Below, in pieces: positions 11,020-24,184 of a stretch of 64,000 bases of DNA. Both the position numbers and the translations under genes were made by a program. Within the stretch, counting starts at the first letter, position 1. Each line of letters starts with the position of its first letter. Below the pieces are notes generated by a model. That model saw only the letters and a program-made list of their open reading frames with translations. It was not told the DNA's origin and did not search any database. The DNA is from Siphonodentalium dalli (lineage: Eukaryota; Mollusca; Scaphopoda; Gadilida; Siphonodentaliidae): NCBI GenBank assembly GCA_032622095.1, contig CP136061.1:46073797-46137796 (forward strand), given 5' to 3'.

Positions 11020-11420
11020 TCCTCACATCTCACCACCCCTCCCGTAAATATTCAAATGTTGGAAAGCCAATTATAATGGTTTTACCTCGGAATTTCAAGC
11101 ATGTAATTAAGTTATATATGCCATAAGTTTATTGGAATGTTTAGTTGTTTACCCTTTCATTAGAAGTTTTATGATTTATTTTTTATTTTTAACATAAATT
11201 TCCGACTTGGGGGAAACAGAATTGTCTTAACAAACAGATTATTTTGTCATATTTTAGAAATTTGTCAAGAATCTTTGAATTTTCAGTCAAATTAATATGG
11301 GGAAAATTATATTTATCAAAATTTGAAATTTTGCACCCCACCCCCTTTAAAAGCATTGGAATTTTCCAGCGGGTATCTCAAACTTTCCAACTGTTGTAAA
11401 TTTCCAACCTGACACTCCCC
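11020..11420. repeat. C-rich relative of the CAGGGACGTGG hAT family
   Basis: Shares the AATTTCCAACCTGACAC and CCAACTG blocks with the complete element at 11976-12860, but no ends or target duplication could be placed. Confidence 0.45.
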
Positions 11421-11717
11421 AAAGGTTACTGATAGCCATTTCAGTTTGCCTGAAAATAGGGCTATTATAAAATACTGGTTGGAAAATCAAACTAAGACTA
11501 TATATGCAACAATTTCAACCTCTTTCTGGTGTGAAAATAGATGCTATCCGCAGTGTGAGCATGAACATTCTAACTATTGATAATATTGACCTTGGTGGGG
11601 GGTGGTCATTGCGTGGATTCCATTAGTTTCAAAAATAGTTGAAATTTTTGCATGTGGACAAAAACGTAATCAGGCTGAGTAAGGGATGGAGGAGCAAGAG
11701 GGCATGTAGTGGCTCCA

Positions 11718-11739
11718 GCCCCCCCCCCCCCCCCCCCAT
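11718..11739 (+). repeat. Poly-C tract
   Basis: About 21 consecutive C. Similar runs are near 35453-35475, 61923-61946, 62837-62852 and 63030-63044, most of them in or next to C-rich repeats. Confidence 0.8.
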
Positions 11740-11975
11740 TTGCCCCTGGCTGACACCTGTACAAATATACATTGAAAAAATGCCCTCCTGGAGATTGCCC
11801 ACATTGCCCTCAGTGTAGCCACCACCTATGGATATAAAGCTAACTGCAGACCCAAATACAAATGTCAGTATGAGTATGTCTCTGTATGTGTATGTATATA
11901 CAGACTGTGCAGTCATTATAATTCAAGTATATATATAGTTATTTGGTGAATGTAAAAGAAAAGCATGATTACAAG

Positions 11976-12860
11976 CAGGGACGTGGCTGGATGGTCTCCA
12001 TTGGAGGGGGGGGGGGTGTCCACTTTGGGAAATTCCAACTGCACCCCCCCCCACCCCCCCATTGAATCCAACCAATCACAAGTTTTGCATAATTGTTATT
12101 TTTGTTTTTGCACCCCCACCTTGCACCTCAGTGGTTGTTCGGCCCAGTGTGAGAACATTTTGAAAAATAGACAAGAAATCACAAAATCGCAAAATCCTAG
12201 ACTGTCCTCAAGCTTTCCTAGTGTTGGAAATTTCAAACCTCATACTCGCCCTTAGGTTGGACAATTCTCCATTTCAGTCCACAATTTTGATCAAATGTAG
12301 TAAAATATTGTTTCTTAAACTAATAATTTTTTATTGGGCACGACAATTGACCATGAAAATTTGGAAATCTGAACAAGAAAATCGCAAAAATCCTAGCATC
12401 TAGACAAGCCTCAAGCCTTCCTAGAGTTTGAAATTTCAAACCTAGCTGACACCCCAACTTAGGTTAGAAAATTTCCAAATGATGACAATTCCAATGTTGA
12501 CCAAATGTAGGGCAATACTGTTTTCTCAAATTAACTAGCAGTTTTTGGCCAAGAAGGAGGGATCAGGACGCAAGCTTTCCAAGTGTTGGAAATTTCCAAC
12601 CTGACACCCCCTCCCCTAAGGTTGGAAAATTTCCAACTGATGGCAATTTCAGTCAAAAAAAATTACCAAAAGTAGAAAAATATGCAAATATTGGTCCAAA
12701 AACAATAAATTCCCCCCAATAAATTGTTTGAAAATCAAACTACAAGAACATTTTCAACCTATTGTTGGTGTGAAATTTCCAACTTCCAACGCCGGGTTGG
12801 AAATTTTGACAAAAGTTCGGGGGGAGACACCCCTCCCAAACCCCCGTCGCCACATCCCTG
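11976..12860. mobile_element. Non-autonomous hAT-like element with 8-bp target duplication
   Basis: Starts CAGGGACGTGGC and ends GCCACATCCCTG, flanked on both sides by ATTACAAG (11968-11975 and 12861-12868). An 8-bp duplication with CAGGG ends is the hAT signature. The 885-bp interior is C-rich near the ends and contains repeated GGAAATTTCCAAC palindromes, but no transposase ORF. Related sequence lies at about 11020-11420, 25290-25600 and 62150-63060. Confidence 0.85.
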
Positions 12861-12868
12861 ATTACAAG

Positions 12869-14435
12869 CTGCCATGTTGATAAAAAGACTAAAGAGTAAA
12901 TTGTCAAAAATGTTAGATGAAACCTCGATGGCTGAGTCTGAGAAGTCTGAGTCGCCACACAACAAAACCTGAGTTCTCGGAATGACGATTTCACGCCAAA
13001 TTATCATTTCCCGCCAAATCTCTTTCTAAGGTTAATAAATATGTTTGATGAAATTATCTCCCTTGGTTCTCATTAGACCTCTGGCAGGTTACAGTTCCGT
13101 TGCGATTTGATCCAAGACCTGAAGTTGTAAGCTCTGTTGATTTGGATGTCCACACATATTCTCACGGATTACGGATTACAAGTTTATTATTTGTACATGC
13201 ACCATGAGTATTATGATGTTTGCACGTATGTCAGGTTTAGATGAACTTAAAGAAAGGCCCTACATTTAATATGAATCGCATGCATTACGCTGGCCAGGTG
13301 TGCATTTCATTATTTTTTTACTCATTCTGGGCTGAAACTACACAACTACACAAGTTTTTGAATTGCAGTGCATAAAATAACCTAGCTTGTCGCCCGGCCG
13401 GGAATTTATTCTCATGCAATATATCGAACACAATGTGCATGCCTTGACTATAATGAGTAGTACGTATATATATATATATATTAATTTTTTTGCGTTCTTG
13501 ATTTCGATAATACTGATTCTAAATATACTATGAAAATAATTACCGAAACTACAGATATGTATTTTTTAAAATAGTATATTGTGCAAGATGTAGGCCTACA
13601 TTGACACAGCACCAGGTCCAGGCAACAGGCAAGCCTAGTTATATAAGCCCGGTCCCACCAACAGAAAATAACAAAACGTTACGTAGCGTGACCAACACAG
13701 GGGTGCAAAAGTGCAAACCCCTACACTCAGGGGATACATAGACCTGCCTGTCTATGTCATCTGAAAAATGGACGTTTCATAATGGTGTGAGGAGATTTGA
13801 GCAGTAAAGGTGGACTCGGAGAAAGAGATGTAACATTAAATCATATGTATTTAGTATGAACTCATAGTCCCATATTGAATCTATTGGTGGATTTCAAATA
13901 TTCGTGGACTGTCTAACAAATATCACAATTCATCTTATGGCCCAGTGCAGGGTCACCAAACAGAAGAATTTCAATGATTATGTTCACAAACAATTCATGC
14001 AATATTTTAAATAAAGCTTCTCTTGTTGAATATATAAAGGATAGTAGAAAAAGTAATGCTCAGCATATTCACACATATTTCCACAACTACAACTAGGTTC
14101 ATCGGTAAGAAACCTCGAAGTTTAACATTTAATTCACTACAAACGTTTCTAATTTTCGAATGAATAATTTGGTTTGACCTGTCACCTACTCTAAAATATA
14201 TCCGAGGTCCAGTTTGCTGAGTTCATTTTTCAATCTAGATATCTAAATACAAGAGCACATCGATGAATCTAACCTATTCCACAATTCTAAACTAGATGGG
14301 AAGAATGATTTTAAGTAGGAATTGAATGGATTAGTTACATACATGTACTCATATCTAGATATGTTATCACCACTGTGCATGGGATATCTACTCAATTCTG
14401 GTACTAGATTGAAATTTGAATTGATATATATATAT
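12869..14435. other. Intronic sequence, nothing recognised
   Basis: AT-rich, with a TA microsatellite near 13463-13482. No domain-bearing ORF. Confidence 0.35.
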
Positions 14436-14465
14436 TTATATATATATATATATATATATATGTGT

Positions 14466-14708
14466 AGGACTTTTACGATAAACAGCCTTGTGAACTACAA
14501 TAGTTTTTCTTATATTACGCCTATCTTTTAAAGGGATATAACCAGTTTCCGTATATATGAGAATATGACTTGACCCTCTTATGATGCCACTGATGGTTCC
14601 CAGTGCTTCCAGCTGTAATGATTCAAGATTCGTAACTAGGCATTGAGAACAATTATCCCAAATCACATGACCATATTCAAAAATTGGCAGAATAAAGGAC
14701 CTATACAA
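14466..14708 (-). pseudogene. LINE (non-LTR retrotransposon) reverse transcriptase C-terminal remnant
   Basis: Minus-strand reading includes MYRSFILPIFEYGHVIWDNC, LESLQLEALGTISGI and ETGYIPLKDRRNIRK. This is the pattern that follows the catalytic core of LINE reverse transcriptases (FIRPILEYxxxxW, then LExxQLEAxRxxTG, then TGxxxLxxRR). The catalytic domain is absent. The fragment ends at a TA microsatellite (about 14425-14461), so it is a dead, 5'-truncated copy. Confidence 0.75.
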
Positions 14709-15024
14709 GGAGAATGTAAACGGAGACTGCTAATTTTTTACATAAAGTTTCAGTTCTCTTAAGAAAAATTATCTGAATTTATATTATTTACACAAAGGCA
14801 ACTTCTAGTGATGGGTATTAACATTTTTCTTTACATTGACGCTTATCCAATATTGTCCCCCAAAATTAGTATCTAGAGTCCTCAACATGTGGTCAAATAG
14901 ATACATATAGTTATGTCGATATATCAGACGTATGTGGAGGTAGTGACTCAGTATGAGAAACATGTGGTCAAATTGATACGAATTATTGGTTGTGTCTATA
15001 TCTATATAATTATAGTATATTTAC

Positions 15025-15048
15025 CTGTTGCATTTCTGACCAAAGGAT
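15025..15048 (-). CDS. Host gene exon 2: 24-bp mini-exon
   Basis: Minus strand, acceptor TTTCTAATTGTAG and donor CAACAG|GTAAAT. In phase 1 it reads (D)PLVRNAT and joins exon 1 (LLIV) to exon 3 (VPLS) without a stop. It includes an NAT sequon for possible N-glycosylation. A 24-bp exon is hard to prove from sequence alone; the matching phase on both sides is the support. Confidence 0.55.
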
Positions 15049-15473
15049 CTACAATTAGAAAAAAGACACACAATCAGATTGAATGATGTACAATATGATT
15101 CTGTGGTTGTGAAATTTCAATTCAAGCACAAGAAACGTGTGTTGTATTCACCGTGTAATTCACAGTGTGATGTTATAAAGTAAGAAATCTTGAATTAGTG
15201 TTTTATATACACCATGGATTTGAGCGTATAAAGTCTACAACTTACATGCATACATGTGTATACAGGCATATTATACATGTATAACACCCATCGGAATCAG
15301 CATTACCGAAGCATCAGAAGTCACATTACCGGCAGAAGAATCGGACATCACGAAGAATGACACCTCAAATCGATTCCTTTCAATAATAATGTTATTGCAA
15401 AGAGTAAGAAGTTTGTATTTTGACAAAAAGCCAAATTGCACTGAGCGGCTCAAGTAGCATAGCGATATAAAGT

Positions 15474-15540
15474 GCACCGATAGCACACCGATAGCACATC
15501 GATAACGCACCGATAGCGCACCGATAGCGCACCGATATAC
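15474..15540 (+). repeat. Short tandem repeat, about 11-bp unit GATAGCGCACC
   Basis: Six to seven units of (C)GATAGCRCACC in a row, diverged at single positions. Confidence 0.75.
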
Positions 15541-17270
15541 TCCCATTTGCGCTGAGAAACCGCGGTGTTTACGCCTGAGAAACTCATGCGTATATATTGT
15601 AGTGCTTACGTCTAGAGCTGCGATGATGCTATTGATTGTTGTAAAGCAAGTTGATAAAGTGGTTGACGGCCTCGAAAAGTGTCATATTGTATCTGCATAT
15701 ATGGGGAAAGTCTCAAACACTATATATATATTTATCACATAATTAACCCACAAAACCAGCTTCATAATTATTGATAAGACACACGTGTAATATTAGCGGG
15801 TGCGATGACGTCACGCCATTAATTTAATGACTTAATTGCGATCGCTGAAGTTTATGATTGTTATTTTCGATGAATACTTCGCGTTGCTTCGCGTTTATTT
15901 GACAAATGTGATAAATGGTATCTCAAACTCGTTCTATATGCTCTACGTAATTTATCAACCTCATCCACTAAATTATATTTGAGCCTCGGTAAACCTCGTC
16001 TCAAATTCGTTTAGTGAACTTGGTTAATAAATTCCGTATAAAATAGAAACTCATGTGAGACCCTCTACATATGAATTTGCATAATGTGATTCCTAATTCA
16101 TGATACAAGATACAATATATTAATTGCAATACACTCCAATGAACAGTTGCTGAATTATAATGATGAATAAATAAATTAAATTACATGAATATACATTATA
16201 TTAATACATAATTATTTACATACATTTATGAAAATCAAGGTACATTATGCTCAGTATTGACGCATTTAACCCTGAGCGACTCTTCTAATTTCAGTTTATG
16301 TTGCTCTTTTTGTGAAGAAGGCTGTACATATAGCCTAAAATATTCATTGGATGTCTGTTAAATACGAGTTTGTGTTCTTCTTAGTGGGACTGAACAGATT
16401 GCCTATACATGTGTAGATGTAGAACAAGTCTTCTCGGTCCACAACGGCTGGGATAGCGGTTGGGATGATGCTGTTATTGGACCGAGTCGCGCCCCGTTGC
16501 TCTTCTATAACGGACTTTCATTCAAAAGACGTACTGCATGTACATGTGGATCTCCGGCATTCGCGTAAACCAATTAATGTGTTTAATTATCTGACATGTC
16601 CGCGATTAATCTGTCTTCAAAAGTATACAAGAAAACCAATGTCAGAAATGGTAACGCGCATAAGATCATATATTATATACCCATGATTGTAATTATAGAA
16701 TATAAAATATATTGGTTTCGCGAATGACCAACTCAGAATTCCGTTAAAATAACAATAAAAACCAGCACCTAATTAACGAACCGGCGGCCGACTCCGCCGT
16801 TTTCGACCACAACCCCCAGTGGGCTGCAGAACGAAAAAAGTCTATAAAAGTTGAAATATAAGACTTACAAATTATATTTTTCATTTGTAATTGACATAGC
16901 TTATCACAAACCAAAAATCCACATTATTGACCTAACGTTAATTAACGACAATAAACGAAATTGAAATTCCCAACTACACCTTTTACCGGACTCGGCCTCC
17001 GGCTCGCAGTTCTACTTTTAATTCTCCCAAAAAATCCCATTCTATAAATAAAACACCCTTGTTAATGGATGTGCCCAGGCGAAACAAGAATATGTACATT
17101 AGTATACACGCGGAGCGCGCGTAATAACAGTTACCTCCACGGAGAAAGGTAAATTGATGATACGATCGTCTAATTGTTTACCAGGTTTTTGTGATGGCGC
17201 GACAAATTGATATTATCTGGAAACATGACAAGACTTTGTTTACTTATGAATATCGTTGCTTTGGCATTTA
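15541..17270. other. Intron 1 sequence with one arm of an inverted duplication
   Basis: A 100-bp block at about 16422-16528 (TCTTCTCGGTCCACAAC ... CTCTTCTATAACGGAC) recurs inverted at about 17863-17955. The rest is AT-rich and shows no gene. Confidence 0.45.
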
Positions 17271-17271
17271 A

Positions 17272-17714
17272 AGGTGCTCAATCCGATCAGACTGTCCCCA
17301 TACCATCAAGATACAACATTTCTTCAATATACGCTTTAGTTATCAGAATCAATTTATTGCAACAAAATACCACTGTCAACTATGGTATCAAATTTCCCAA
17401 AACTTGTTATTTATCAACATTTCGTTCAACAAAATATGGCCGTATTATCACTAAAGTATCAAGAAATTTGACCGTATTACCACTTGGTTTTAGAGTTATC
17501 CATCTTCACCCGCAATTTTGTCCGAGACTCTCCATTTGACCACGTGTTTCTGAGCCACATATTATTACACATCATGAGAAATAACAAACTTCAAACATCA
17601 ATATCTGATCAGTCTGAGATTTGATGGGTGGGTTCCTCGACTCGAATCAAATATTTTTCACCCTCGAAGCCAAAGAAATAGTAATTTAGGAGCGTCTGAT
17701 AGACTTGTGCACCT
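17272..17714. mobile_element. MITE of the AGGTACTCAA family, TTAA-flanked
   Basis: TTAA at 17268-17271 and 17715-17718. Ends AGGTGCTCAATCCGATC and GTGCACCT. An overlapping ORF is incidental. Confidence 0.7.
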
Positions 17715-17981
17715 TTAACGGACCTCTTATATATGTATGTTTGATGTCATCATGATTGGGAAAGGCTGCGCTCTATGTTGAAATTCGCAAAGCATCCATT
17801 TGACCTAATCCAAAGACATACAAGCAAGAGAACTCCCGTCCACGATTCTGGGCGTAAAGTCCGTTAGAAGAGTAACGGGATGGGACTCTGTCCAAACACA
17901 GCATCATCCAAACCGCTATTTCAAGCTGTTGTGGACCGAGAAGACTTGGTCTATATTGTATACAGCTGATATATAACTTAC

Positions 17982-18192
17982 CAACTATCAGCAAAGGCAC
18001 GAGAAAACCCAGGTTCGGGATGACATTGAATGACGGGAGCATCATGGTCGGGTAGTTTGCGTATGGATTGGCCCATGATAACATTCCTTTACTCCGATAT
18101 ATTCCTTGTACCAGCCCACTGCTATATGTCCCTGTGGCAGTCTGATACGTGCTGAGAAGACACATAAACCCCAGAAGTGTCCGGGCAATCAT
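17982..18192 (-). CDS. Host gene exon 1: signal-peptide exon of a secreted VWA protein
   Basis: Minus strand from ATG at 18192 to donor ATAGTTG|GTAAGT at 17982: 70 codons plus one base. The first 20 residues (MIARTLLGFMCLLSTYQTAT) form a classic signal peptide: Arg in the n-region, hydrophobic core, small residues at the probable cleavage site. The next 50 residues (YSSGLVQGIYRSKGMLSW onward) match no family I know. I chose this Met because an acceptor-like TTTATGTTACAG lies just upstream, suggesting a 5'-UTR intron; an in-frame Met 19 codons upstream would spoil the signal peptide. The exon splices in phase 1 into 15025-15048, then the Thr/Pro mini-exons and the VWA exon. Inferred role: a secreted or matrix VWA protein. 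Confidence 0.65.
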
Positions 18193-18507
18193 TTTGCCCC
18201 CTGTAACATAAAGACGGGCCGGGTCAAGTATTAATTTTGTTATATTCAAGCCAGAAATGTGATTAGCTAATTTAATATCCCCACCAACATTCTACGACTA
18301 TAACTCTGGACTTAGTTACGGTGACTAAGTTATAATAAGAATAACTCGAATTGCAGCACTGCCTTAACCCTTCCCAACAAACCGGCCAAAAACGCCCAAA
18401 TAAAGCTTCAACAGCCTAAAATATCTTCGGTCTGTCTCAATAACACCATACAAATATGGATATCATTGGAACCGGTTGATTGACCACATTGTGATGGTTA
18501 CAGTTAT

Positions 18508-18792
18508 GCCCTGTGCCAATGCATTCTCTTATATATGCGAGTCGACCATAGGTCGCCTCGCATATATAAGAGAATGCATTGGCCTAAACAAATTCTTTTT
18601 TACCATTTTTTCTTACATTCTTAAACAATTTTATAATTTTTTCTTACATTTTTTAACAATTGTTATAATATTTTTCTACATTCTTTGACAATTTTATCAT
18701 TTTTAATATGTGTTAAGCCAATGCATTCTCTTATATATGCGAGGCGACCTATGGTCGACTCGCATATATAAGAGAATGCATTGGCACAGGGC
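18508..18792. repeat. Double-hairpin foldback element
   Basis: A 69-bp palindrome at 18515-18583 (CCAATGCATTCTCTTATATA arms) recurs as its exact reverse complement at 18717-18785. GCCCTGT / ACAGGGC extends the outer arms. A 133-bp T-rich spacer with repeated TTTTTTCTTACATT lies between. The whole can form either two hairpins or one long foldback. Confidence 0.85.
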
Positions 18793-21700
18793 CCTTCTGT
18801 TGGGTAAAGGGTTAAATGATGATCCACTGCTAAATGTTCAATCTCCTTTGAATCGCAATTCAATTAGATCTACAATTGAACGAATGCGGTGGGAGAATAT
18901 AGTGACATATATATAAGAATTTCACTCCCACAACAAAAGCTGCATTATTTGGATAAAAGGTTCTTATTTCATAGGCACCACAGACATCTCGGAAAATGAA
19001 CTATTTAAACAGACCTATACCACAACTATTTAATTGTTAAACGTCTCAATAGACCAGTAATGGAATCTGTCACGGTATTTTAGAGACTTGGTTGGAAACT
19101 TGTCCTGCGTTCAACTCGGACTCTGATTCTGGATAATTGTCATCTAGTTGATTATTGGAATAATTTGCTCATATTTTCCAACAAATTACATTTACACCTC
19201 CCCTGCAACTAAGAATGGTTAGTCTTTATGACTCAACCTTGATCAGTTTTACTAAAACGATTGTAGTCGACCAACTAGTCGTTTTGAATAACCATTTCTT
19301 ATTCATTATGATTAATATCACCCTATATCACATGCAACCCTTATTATATTATTAAAAAGCCATTTGATATTATATTTCCTTATCTCTCAGTTGTGATGAA
19401 TTGGCCCGTGATTCCCGGGATCACGTGGCATCGCGCCAACAAAATGACACCACGGATTAATACTATTTCGAAAAACCGCGCATGACACCAACACCAGACA
19501 ATGCAAAATGATTGCTTTGTTCATTAAAGTTAAATTCTTGTCAAACTTCGTGGCACTAACGAAAATAGACACAAAAACAAAGAAGCAAATATGGGGGCTA
19601 TGTTTTCTGTCGCCCCCAGAGCGCGCAATACTCGTATATGATTGTGAATCGTCTTAGCCAACACTGTAAATGTATGCATTTTGCAGCTTCTTCTCTCATA
19701 TCCCAACATAACTAGTTGTATAATCTCTCTATTCATTGTGACTAATTTTCTGCCCTAGTCATCTTGTCTAAGTTAAGTTAGTCATCATGTGGGAAAACGT
19801 TTGATTGACCTAAGTTAGTCATATTGACTAACTTTTTTTCACGCGTCCTCGTATTGTAAGATTTGATCAACCTGGGCAACTTAATCAAAATTTCCCCAAC
19901 ATTTAGCACAGTGTTCCCCAACCTGGGTAATTTTATCACAATTTGCCCCAACCTGCAAAAAGGTAATTTTGTCACAATGTTCGCCAACCTGGTCGGGTAA
20001 CTTTATTACAATTTTGGGAAGCTGAATCAACTTTATCATACAAAAAAAACACAAAAACTATGAGATCAACCAATTCAGCTAAACGAATGAGCTAGTCGAG
20101 AGCACAAAATATCAACGACAAAAATAGCAGAAAATAAAGAGCGTTTCTGGTTCTGTGTCTCATTAACGATGAATATCAAAGAGTGTTCTTAAAATTTGCG
20201 TTTATGCAATTTTAATGTTATTTTTGAATGTCCTTAAATTGTGAGGTATTCGCTGTCCTTGTGTGCTACGAATAATGTCGACTCTATAAGTAATATTCAT
20301 GTTTATTCGCCAGTATATAACGAAAATGTTCCTAAATTTATCTAATTTTATGTCAAATCTTTAAAAGTTTCATTACAATTTAGTACATTTATAGTACCCA
20401 CTATGTCATTTATAGTACCCACCATGTCCTTTAAAGGGGTTGGGATGTATTCAATATGGCAAAGTCTACTCAAAGTTAACACTATAGTTTATAAAATAGT
20501 CTAATATTTCGAATTTACATTCTGGTTCAACGTACCTGATGTTCAAGAAACTTCACGATCAAAAGATTTTTGTTGTCGCGAAATTGTGTCCTCGTTATAA
20601 AATAGAGGCCTTAATTCCTCGGTTCGAAACTCGGATGGCGGTCCCACTGATACCCGACTCCACGTTGACGTTGTTATTAACGAAATGGCTCTAAGTATTG
20701 AGTTGCACAACCATTAAATAATGGGTTGATCACGCGAAATATTTTAAATTAATGAGTTAATGGGGCATGATGGGAACCCTTTCCCGGTTATCGTTTAAAA
20801 TTAGTTTTTTTCGCGGTTTCTAGTTCATGGTTGGCTGAAAATGCGGTTTTATTTTTACCATTCGGAAGATATTGCGGTTGTGATATGAACCACAATTTTT
20901 CAAAGGAAATGATGCTTTTTATGAGCTTTGTGGACAAGATTGAAATCTATACTTTAAGGGTCAAAACATAGCGCCCTTAGTATACTAACGATTGCTCATC
21001 GTATCCTCCCCCCAGGCAACATTCCGTTTAAAATCTTAATTTTTAGATTTGAAAAAACAATCTTTAATCAAGCATGTAAACTAATTTGCATATACATGCC
21101 CGTTTGTCATTGAGCTGTACGTGATTTGACACCCGTAGACGTAATCTGGCCGCAAGGTTGGTGGATGCACTAGTTATTCGCTCACGACACCCCAAAAAAG
21201 TGGTCTATTTACGTGCATCGTCTTCGTCCACGTCTAATATAACTCGAATTAGTAAAACATTGTGTACTTAAATGATGGGCTGTGTCCCACCGTGCATCCG
21301 GCCACATAAATAACATTGGACTGATTAATTTTAATAAAGACGTCAATACAAGATACCGGATTTCCTCCGTTTGCTTTTGGGAGATACACATGCAGACAGG
21401 ACGATCGACATGTGGCTGATGTCTAACACAACTTTTGAAAATGTTTTTTTTAAAGATTTATTCAGGTTCCAGCTATGAAATTACTACAAAAACTATTTTA
21501 CTTTTTATTTAGATGCTATTAACATCTTTGGAACAAGAAGTGCATTTTTAATTTATCAATAACAAAATGATATTCTCTGGTGTATATTGGTCGAGTTTAC
21601 ATGCCATATGCATGGTGTGTTCAACATTGTTTCAAAATTTAGACAGCTGTTGCCGAATTTCGCGCGATAGACTGCATGGTCGTTGTTTCTGTTCACCGAA

Positions 21701-22909
21701 ACGTTGAAAACGAAGTAACCTGACCCCCTTTAATATTGCTGCAGTGAGGGGCATCATGCATAGCGCGTTATACTAGCCCCTGCATGCATGTGTGATAGTC
21801 CTACACATTCGTTTCCGCCACATCCATGAAGATACATGGAAGGGTCGTGTGGTGCAGTGGCGTTGGAGCGGGTACGGCCGGACGGTTTTGGCCGTACCAA
21901 TATTCGCAGCTGTGAAGTTTTTTGTTGTTTTCGCGTGGGAAAGGTGCGATTGGCGATAGTCATAAAACACAGAATGTGAAACTTCTACGATGCCATGCTG
22001 CTTAATTTATAGTTCTTATCGAAGAAACGTCGTTGACTATATCATGTTATCCGTCTTCGATAATTAAGGCCCCGGGTCATAAATTCCCAGCATGACAAAT
22101 AATATGTATCTCAAATTCCCTTTCCCTGCTTCTCCCATAATTTAATTTAACTTAATTTATTTATAGTGTACTGCTCTTTTTCTGTCTCAAGTTAGCAGAT
22201 ATGTGACTGTGTCAAGTTAGTAAAAATGTCAAGATTAAGATAGAAGATATGTGTACCACATTGCGGCCATGATTCCTGGAACCACCATACATGTATGTCT
22301 CATCTATTATTCAAGCTCTATATATTCATTGGTATGATATATATCTCTTCCATTCAGCACAATTAATTATCCATCGTCGTTCCTGTATTCGTGGAATTTT
22401 CTTTTGGAGGAGTAATTTTATCGTGAAAAACCGCTTTAAGTTTTGCAGAACATTGGTGATTAATTTGTACTGCAACATTGTTTGTCTTATTTGTGTGACA
22501 CGTGCGTCGGGACATGATTCATTCAGATGCTATACATGCATGGTTGTTATACCGGTGAGTATTGATGCATGTTTCATTCTTTTCTCCCAGCATGTGTAAT
22601 GTAACATTGTTTACGCCAAAATGCACCAGAAAGCGCCATTTCAATATTGAATATTAAAAAATTACCATCCCCCCTTCTCGGCGCTCCACGCGCCTCGGAG
22701 CCGCGCAAGCGCGGCTATGGAATTATGCCTATGGGCCGTAGGAATACTTATAACCTTCCTACGCCTCTGTGGTGCCTCGGTGATTCGAATGGATATGGTA
22801 TGATGTCAATTGTAGTACATCAGTCCATTCTCATTAGTTTATTACTGCATCGACAAGGAGTGGACTGTGCAACTTGTAATTGGGCGTATCATAAAAAACC
22901 CTCTTATCC
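18793..22909. other. Repeat-poor noncoding stretch
   Basis: No ORF with a domain and no convincing splice pairs. Degenerate direct repeats of CCAACCTGGGTAATTTTATC type occur at about 19868-20020. One AATAAAGAGCGTT motif lies at 20133-20145. Near 20629 GGTTCGAAACTC resembles a pol III B box, without a clear A box. Confidence 0.4.
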
Positions 22910-23692
22910 AGGGGTGGGGGTCGGAAAAAATGTCCAGGCACGTATGATGGGGTGGGTTGGTGTCTCTCGGGTCCGAAAACCAGTTTTTTCCATGTGCCAC
23001 ATTTTTTTCCATTTCTGCTATTGAGTCTTATTTTGATGTGTTTTGAACAGAAACAGGTCGTATATAGTTAATAGCAATGCTATCCTATTTTATACATATA
23101 GAGGTTATCAGAAGTTGGATCAGTTGCACAATGGCCAAAAATAACCCAAATTCAACTTGATAGAACAAGAAACTGCGCTATTGGAAAAATAAAATTTAAT
23201 CAGGATTCCATCTATAGTGATACAACAAAAATAAGAATAACTATATGCAGAACTCAGCTGAAAATAAGCAATAAAATGAAAGCACATCACTTGACCATAT
23301 GTGACATGGAAATAAAGATATAATAAATAATGGAATAAAATAGACTTTTGACAACGTAAAACATAAAATCTTAACATATAAATTGAAGGCCAGCCGGGCC
23401 AGCTTGAACAATTTCAAATTGTTAATGTGGATCAGCTTGTAATGTTAATCACAGTAACAAAGATTTTATCGTCACTGATATCGTGAGCAAAAAAGAAGTG
23501 AGACTGGGCTATCCATCCATATGTTATTCCCACTTATTACGATGCCTGAAACGGAAAAAAAAGGGTGGGTGTCCAAAATTGCCTGGAAAAAAAGGGCGGA
23601 AACCGAAGAAATTGGGTGGGTGGGTGGGCCGAGGCCGGAAAAAATTAAAATGATCATAAGTGCCTGGAAATTTTTTCCGACCCCCCCCCCTG
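22910..23692. mobile_element. Non-autonomous hAT-like element with 8-bp target duplication
   Basis: Flanked by TCTTATCC (22902-22909 and 23693-23700). TIRs of about 30 bp: AGGGGTGGGGGTCGGAAAAA with TCCAGGC, mirrored at the right end before CCTG. The left end seems to lack the first C of the usual CAGGGG. No transposase; G/C-rich ends and an AT-rich centre. Confidence 0.8.
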
Positions 23693-24059
23693 TCTTATCC
23701 ACGCTTATATAGGATCGTTATGGCGTCGCCCATGCATTTGTATAATGTGACAACAATAGCTTAAATATGGTCTATATCTTCCTATAACAAGTTATATATA
23801 TACCTTTATTTCCTCCGCAACGGAGAGTTTAACATTATACATCATACACAAGTTTAGAGTTTCAACATATTGGTGACAAAATAAAAACATCAATTTATCA
23901 CATGGTTTTATACACAAAATATGCGCAATACAAATTCAATGAGATATGTGCATTGCAACTGTTGACATCGGCTCGCGTTCGTTCGGGGCCTACCATGCGG
24001 GATAACTTTATCTAAAATGTAAAAATAGTCGCAGTTGATTATCGGATTATATAGGAAAT

Positions 24060-24184
24060 TATCGATATACAATCAATATTAATTGATAGACATGTTTCCG
24101 GACAATCGTCTTCGACTCATATTTATTATTATATACCCCGGAAACAATATAATTATAACATGCTATAGAAAGAGATAGACCCAG
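24060..24184 (+). repeat. Inverted-repeat arm, partner at 24725-24835
   Basis: The segment around TTTCCGGACAATCGTCTTCG, TATACCCCGG and AGAGATAGACC recurs inverted at 24725-24835 and again in direct orientation, diverged, at about 33775-33880. The two arms look like the ends of one element into which the hAT at 24182 was inserted. Confidence 0.6.

Noticed and set aside
18190-18249. Longer N-terminus for the signal-peptide exon
   Set aside because: It would bury the signal peptide, and a TTATGTTACAG acceptor lies between the two Met codons.
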